64,000 bases of DNA from Natronomonas salsuginis (GTDB lineage: Archaea > Halobacteriota > Halobacteria > Halobacteriales > Haloarculaceae): contig NZ_QKNX01000004.1 in the NCBI RefSeq assembly GCF_005239135.1, forward strand, positions 62,001 to 126,000, in the 5' to 3' direction. Position numbers and translations under genes: made by a program. Positions 61,630-64,000 of the stretch are shown here, in pieces. Every line of letters begins with the position of its first letter. Position 1 is the first letter of the stretch. The notes below the pieces were generated by a model. It was not told where the DNA came from and made no database searches. It saw only the letters and a program-made list of their open reading frames with translations.

Positions 61630-63305
61630 GTTTGGAAGAACCGAGCCCCCTCGATGTCGGCGAAACCGCGGACGGAACCGTCGATTACGACGCGCTCGAA
61701 GCGCTGCTCGGCGACGCGGTCGTCGACCGCGAAGAGCACACGAACGCCCCGGCGTTCGTCGTCCGGGCCGACGCGGTCCAGACGGCGCTGTCGGCGCTCA
61801 AGAGCGAGGCCGGCTTCGATTACCTCTCCTCGGTCACCGCCCAGCAGTACGAGGATCGGTTCGAGTCGATCTACCACCTGAAGAAGTACGACGACCCAAC
61901 GCAGGAGGTCGGCGTCGTCGTTCCAACCCCGACCGACGAACCGGTCAGCCAGACGGCCGAACCGGTCTACCGGACGGCCGACTGGCACGAGCGCGAGGCG
62001 TACGATCTGGTGGGCATCGAGTACGAGGGCCACCCGGACATGCGCCGAATCCTCCTGCCCGAAACGTGGCAGGGCCATCCGCTCGGCACGGACTACAACC
62101 CGGAGAAACCGCAGGTCGTTCCCTTCCAGAAACACGCCAACCCGCTCCAGCCGGACAGCCGACTCGACGGTGCCGAGTCCGACACGATGTTGCTCAACAT
62201 CGGGCCGCACCACCCGGCGACCCACGGCGTTCTCCACGTCAAAGCGGTGCTCGACGGCGAGCAAATCGCCGACGTGGAGCCGGACATCGGCTACCTCCAC
62301 CGCTGTGAGGAGCAGATGTGCCAGCAGTCGACGTACCGCCACCAGATCATGCCCTACCCCGACCGGTGGGACTACGTCTCCGCCGGCATCCTCAACGAGT
62401 GGGCCTACGCCCGCGCAGCCGAGGACATGGCCGACATCGAGGTGCCGGAGTACGCGCAAGTCATCCGGACGATGTCCGCCGAGCTGTGCCGGATCGCGAG
62501 TCACATGCTCGCCCTGGGGACGTTCGCGCTGGACGTATTCGGCGATTTCACCGCCGTCTTCCAGTACGCCTTCCGAGACCGCGAGGTCGTCCAGAACATC
62601 CTCGAGGATCTGACCGGCCAGCGGCTCATGTTCAACTATCTCCGACTCGGCGGTGTCGCGTGGGACCTCCCCGAGCCCCGCGAGGAGTTCTTCGAGAAGA
62701 CCCGCGACTTTCTCGACGGGCTGCCGGAGAAACTCACCGAGTACCACAACCTCATTACCGCCAACGAGATCTTCCAGGTCCGCTGCGTCGGCACCGGCGA
62801 ACTCCCGCCCGAAGTGGCGAAGCAGTACGGCGCGACCGGCCCAGTCGCCCGTGGCTCCGGGGTCGACATCGACCTCCGACGCGACGACCCCTACGGCTAC
62901 TACGAGCATCTCGATTGGGATGTCGTCACCGAGGACGGCTGCGACAACTACAGCCGCGTACTCGTCCGGATGCGCGAGGTCGAGGAGTCCGCCAAGATCA
63001 TCGAACAGTGCGTCGACTTACTCGAGGAGTGGCCAGAGGACGACCGCGAGATCCAATCGAACGTCCCGCGGACGCTGAAGCCGGACGCTGACACCGAGGT
63101 CTACCGCGGCGTCGAGGCCGCGAAGGGCGAACTCGGGATCTACATGCGATCGGACGGGACCGACAAACCGGCGCGCTTCAAGATCCGCAGCCCATGTTTC
63201 TGTAACCTGCACACGCTGCGCGAGATGGCCGAGGGCGAGTATATCCCCGACCTGATCGCCTCACTCGGCAGCCTCGATATCGTCCTCGGGGAGGTCGATC
63301 GATGA
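61626..63305 (+). CDS. nuoCD: Fused NADH dehydrogenase-like complex subunits C and D
   Basis: 559 residues. Residues 1-~165 are NuoC (FDYLSSVTAQQYEDRFESIY, WHEREAYDLVGIEYEGHPDM then RRILLPETWQGHPLGTDY) and ~190-559 NuoD (LLNIGPHHPATHGVLHVKAV, GYLHRCEEQMCQQSTYRHQI, ICSPCFCNLHT-type RSPCFCNLHTLREMAEGEYI). NuoD forms the quinone site with NuoB. Fusion of C and D is known in haloarchaea and some bacteria. The ATG overlaps the nuoB stop by 4 nt. Confidence 0.97.
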   Translation: MSLEEPSPLDVGETADGTVDYDALEALLGDAVVDREEHTNAPAFVVRADAVQTALSALKSEAGFDYLSSVTAQQYEDRFESIYHLKKYDDPTQEVGVVVPTPTDEPVSQTAEPVYRTADWHEREAYDLVGIEYEGHPDMRRILLPETWQGHPLGTDYNPEKPQVVPFQKHANPLQPDSRLDGAESDTMLLNIGPHHPATHGVLHVKAVLDGEQIADVEPDIGYLHRCEEQMCQQSTYRHQIMPYPDRWDYVSAGILNEWAYARAAEDMADIEVPEYAQVIRTMSAELCRIASHMLALGTFALDVFGDFTAVFQYAFRDREVVQNILEDLTGQRLMFNYLRLGGVAWDLPEPREEFFEKTRDFLDGLPEKLTEYHNLITANEIFQVRCVGTGELPPEVAKQYGATGPVARGSGVDIDLRRDDPYGYYEHLDWDVVTEDGCDNYSRVLVRMREVEESAKIIEQCVDLLEEWPEDDREIQSNVPRTLKPDADTEVYRGVEAAKGELGIYMRSDGTDKPARFKIRSPCFCNLHTLREMAEGEYIPDLIASLGSLDIVLGEVDR

Positions 63306-64000
63306 CGCTGCAGGGCGCGCCACTACCGGATCGACTCGTCGAGATCCTCCCGTTCGGGTCGGGGCCGCTCGGGACGGCTATCGCGGCGATACTCGGCGCG
63401 GCGCTGATCGGCACGCTGATGATGACGATGACGGCCGTCGCCGGTCCGTGGGCCAAACGGAAGGTCACCGCGGCGTTCACCGATCGGTACGCCGTCAACC
63501 GACTCGGCCCGTTCGGGATCGGCATCATCGTCGCCGACGCGGTCCGGCTCCTCTCGAAGGAGCTCATCGTCCCGGACGGCGTCGACCGCCCGGCGTGGGA
63601 CCTCGCGCCGATCGTGTTAGCCGCCTCGGCGCTGTTGGGCTTCGCCGTCATCCCGATGGGGAGCGGGATCCATCTGGCGGACCCGGAGGTCGGCCTCGTC
63701 TACGTCTTTGCAATTTCCTCGATCGCCTCGCTCGGCTTGGTGATGGCCGGCTACGCGTCGAACAACAAATACTCCATGCTCGGCGGGCTCCGGGCGGTCG
63801 CACAGAACCTCGCCTACGAGATTCCGCTGGTGTTGATCGCCGCGTCGGTCGTCCTCTTTTCGGGATCGCTGCAGATGAGCGAGATCGTCGCCACGCAGGC
63901 CCAACCGCTCGTCGAACTCGGCGCGGTGTCGATCCCGACGTGGTACGCCTTCGTCAACCCCTTCGCGTTCGTGCTCTTTCTCATCGCGAACCTGATGGAG
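63302..64000 (+). CDS. nuoH: NADH dehydrogenase-like complex subunit H (partial)
   Basis: The gene is cut by the window end after 233 codons. ADAVRLLSKELIVPDGVDRP and the later LGGLRAVAQNLAYEIPLVLI match NuoH, the membrane subunit closest to the quinone pocket; in most NuoH the first has the form QPxADxxKLxxKE. About five helices are visible. The ATG overlaps the nuoCD stop by 4 nt. Other nuo genes presumably follow. Haloarchaeal complexes usually lack the NADH-binding E/F/G module, so the donor is probably not NADH directly, but this cannot be checked here. Confidence 0.96.
   Translation, partial: MTLQGAPLPDRLVEILPFGSGPLGTAIAAILGAALIGTLMMTMTAVAGPWAKRKVTAAFTDRYAVNRLGPFGIGIIVADAVRLLSKELIVPDGVDRPAWDLAPIVLAASALLGFAVIPMGSGIHLADPEVGLVYVFAISSIASLGLVMAGYASNNKYSMLGGLRAVAQNLAYEIPLVLIAASVVLFSGSLQMSEIVATQAQPLVELGAVSIPTWYAFVNPFAFVLFLIANLME

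Noticed and set aside
61515-62909. A 464-codon open frame antisense to nuoCD
   Set aside because: The + strand carries full NuoB/NuoCD motifs; the antisense translation has no recognisable motif.

Overview
The window comes from a haloarchaeon (class Halobacteria). It is GC-rich, its proteins are very acidic, and it carries archaeal markers: thermosome, aIF1A, S19e, class I LysRS, CarS, CetZ, an S-layer glycoprotein, an N-glycosylation locus and Agl23. Genes are tightly packed, with many 1-8 nt start/stop overlaps and short leaders behind TTTATA-type TATA boxes. I found no tRNA, rRNA or CRISPR array.

Layout. 1-801 is the 3' end of an Mrp/complex I-like antiporter subunit. 820-2722 is a three-gene thiol/copper operon (SCO1, TlpA, CcdA). 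2920-12882 is a surface-glycan biosynthesis island: GT2, UDP-sugar dehydrogenase, SDR epimerase, polysaccharide deacetylase, ATP-grasp ligase, GT4, hexapeptide acetyltransferase and flippase. It leads into the S-layer glycoprotein gene at 13272-15590. Part of the island (about 10.0-11.87 kb) is strikingly AT-rich, carries possible transposon debris, and its composition changes inside the flippase gene. 15.6-17.37 kb is gene debris, including a clear MoxR ATPase pseudogene.

17.4-35.9 kb is mostly housekeeping: a NitT/TauT-type ABC importer, an aminotransferase, the thermosome, a KH-domain RNA-processing protein, photolyase, a phosphoesterase, purine/pyrimidine salvage genes (NCS2 permease, HTH-PRTase, PyrE), aIF1A, a zinc alcohol dehydrogenase and CetZ. 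35.9-49.2 kb holds an OYE-family oxidoreductase, CarS, a UbiA prenyltransferase, HisB, peroxiredoxin, thiolase, a HemQ-type protein fused to extra ferredoxin-like domains, two small winged-helix-like proteins and a PDZ-containing site-2 protease. 49.3-60.4 kb carries LysS, PyrH, MoaE, a second site-2 protease, ThiL, S19e, Agl23, PurK, NosL and PurE. 60.5 kb to the end is the start of a complex I operon (nuoA, nuoB, fused nuoCD, nuoH).

Most notable signals beyond ordinary genes: an 18-bp perfect palindrome in the divergent deacetylase/ATP-grasp promoter region; a 9-bp-stem hairpin in the S-layer mRNA leader; an S-layer C-terminus with AGF where PGF-CTERM proteins have PGF; the composition break in the flippase; the MoxR and MFS relics; phased A-tracts upstream of a small operon; and a TATA-like inverted repeat between convergent genes. 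I did not see a clearly new multi-gene system. The glycan island and its regulation is the best candidate for new biology.
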